Source: Pseudovirgaria hyperparasitica (Eukaryota > Ascomycota > Dothideomycetes > Acrospermales > Acrospermaceae). Taken from it: DNA of 64,000 nucleotides. This document shows, piece by piece, positions 63,376 through 64,000 of the stretch. Location of the stretch: the NCBI RefSeq assembly GCF_010093815.1, contig NW_022985553.1, positions 1,522,133 through 1,586,132 on the forward strand, read 5' to 3'. The position numbers and the translations under genes were made by a program. Every line of letters begins with the position of its first letter. Position 1 is the first letter of the stretch. The notes beneath the pieces are model-generated. The model worked only from the letters and a program-made list of their open reading frames with translations. It did not search any database and was not told the DNA's origin.

Positions 63376-64000
63376 ATGTCAATCATCGAGAATCTCAAAG
63401 ACAAGGGTAAGTGTGTTGCCCCGCTTCTGACGGCCCCTCCGATGGCTCTTCGCCGCGTCGCTTGAAGTATTTCAGGATGCTCGCGTTACGATGCTTTCGT
63501 GCTTGGAGGCGTTACGAATCGTGTCATATATATTTGAAGTAGAGAATTGTGTACTAAGTATCCGCTCAGACCCGTTCGCCGAGGCCGACGACGACTCTGG
63601 CGAGAAGGTCCACAAGTCCCAGGACTACATTCATATTCGTATCCAGCGTAAGTTTAGCAAATCTTCCACACAAATACCTACTGTGTATTCCTGTATATCG
63701 AGCTTGGTCAAGCTACTCGTCGCTAACGATGTCGTCTGCAGAGCGCAATGGTCGTAAGACCCTTACTACTGTCCAAGGTTTGAACAACCAGAAATTCAAC
63801 TTCGATCTGATTATCAAACACTTCAAGAAGAAGTTCGCTTGTAATGGTACTATCGTCCCGGAAAGCGTCGAAGACAAGAATGCCGAGCTAGACGCCAAAG
63901 CCGACAAGAAGTCGGACGACGAGGCCGAGAAGAAGGATCCCAAGAAGTCTGAGAAAAAAGACAAGAAGAAGAAGAGCACCCACAAAGAGGTGATTCAACT
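63376..64000 (+). CDS. sui1: Translation initiation factor eIF1 (SUI1), truncated by window end
   Basis: eIF1 binds the 40S P-site region and enforces start-codon accuracy. Exons 63376-63406, 63570-63647 and 63742 onward (introns 163 and 94 nt) give MSIIENLKDK then DPFAEADDDSGEK, YIHIRIQQRNGRKTLTTVQG, and KKKFACNGTIV. Both splices restore the canonical eIF1 sequence. After NGTIV the frame runs through 43 codons rich in Lys, Asp and Glu (63858-63986) before resuming with the family motif EVIQL at the window edge. Other eIF1 proteins have only about six residues there (loop 2). The last ~30 residues lie outside the window. The start context has T at -3, which is weak, as expected of the autoregulated eIF1 gene. 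The introns are longer than elsewhere in the window. Confidence 0.9.
63858..63986 (+). other. Charged 43-codon segment at eIF1 loop 2
   Basis: Encodes a run dominated by Lys, Asp, Glu and Ala between the NGTIV and EVIQL motifs. The DNA is GA-rich with AAG/GAC codons and no stop. I see no convincing intron that would remove it while keeping frame with CTAAC-like branch and pyrimidine tract. It appears to be translated. Confidence 0.65.

Overview
The window is from a filamentous ascomycete (Pezizomycotina), probably a Dothideomycete. Genes are split by short GT-AG introns, mostly 45-71 nt, with CTAAC/CTGAC-like branch points. They sit on both strands without operons, behind pyrimidine-rich leaders and with 0.5-3 kb spacers that carry microsatellites. 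The protein set is fungal: Wee1, Vid27, Lcp5, GH20 hexosaminidase, UGGT, alpha-COP, Alg1, Msc2, TFIIIC subunit, Vps62, a SED1-like wall protein and DNMT5. I saw no transposon, rRNA, tRNA or CRISPR array. Exon joins below were worked out by hand; each spliced frame closes without stops and nearly all give family-typical lengths.

Layout. 0.9-3.1 kb: homeodomain plus C2H2 transcription factor (+). 5.9-9.4 kb: Wee1-type kinase (+) behind a long leader with small upstream ORFs. 10.4-12.9 kb: Vid27 (+), convergent with Lcp5 (-, 13.2-14.5 kb). 15.2-17.1 kb: secreted GH20 beta-N-acetylhexosaminidase (-). 19.4-24.1 kb: UDP-glucose:glycoprotein glucosyltransferase in five exons (-). 24.8-25.7 kb: secreted cupin (-). 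26.4-27.4 kb: conserved hypothetical (-). 28.8-32.7 kb: alpha-COP in six exons (+), convergent with a large disordered hypothetical (-, 32.8-34.7 kb). 35.3-36.5 kb: TFIIIC small subunit (-). 37.0-38.8 kb: Vps62-family protein (+) with an unresolved N-terminus. 39.3-45.9 kb: a 2148-residue DNMT5-type fusion of C5 DNA methyltransferase, RING and SNF2 ATPase (+), convergent with ALG1 (-, 46.1-47.6 kb). 48.3-51.3 kb: Msc2-type zinc transporter (+). 54.3-54.9 kb: small hypothetical (-). 56.9-57.6 kb: SET-domain protein (-). 59.2-59.7 kb: short GPI-type wall protein (+). 61.5-62.5 kb: six-exon SDR oxidoreductase (+). 63.4 kb to the edge: eIF1/SUI1 (+), cut off by the window.

Most genes are unlinked housekeeping functions. 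A loose secretory theme (UGGT, ALG1, alpha-COP, Msc2, hexosaminidase, wall protein) is probably coincidental. The most notable items are the intact DNMT5 gene, predicted to be an ATP-driven maintenance CpG methyltransferase, and the eIF1 gene. The latter carries a ~43-codon Lys/Asp/Glu-rich segment where other eIF1 proteins have a ~6-residue tRNA-facing loop (loop 2), and its start codon is in poor context.
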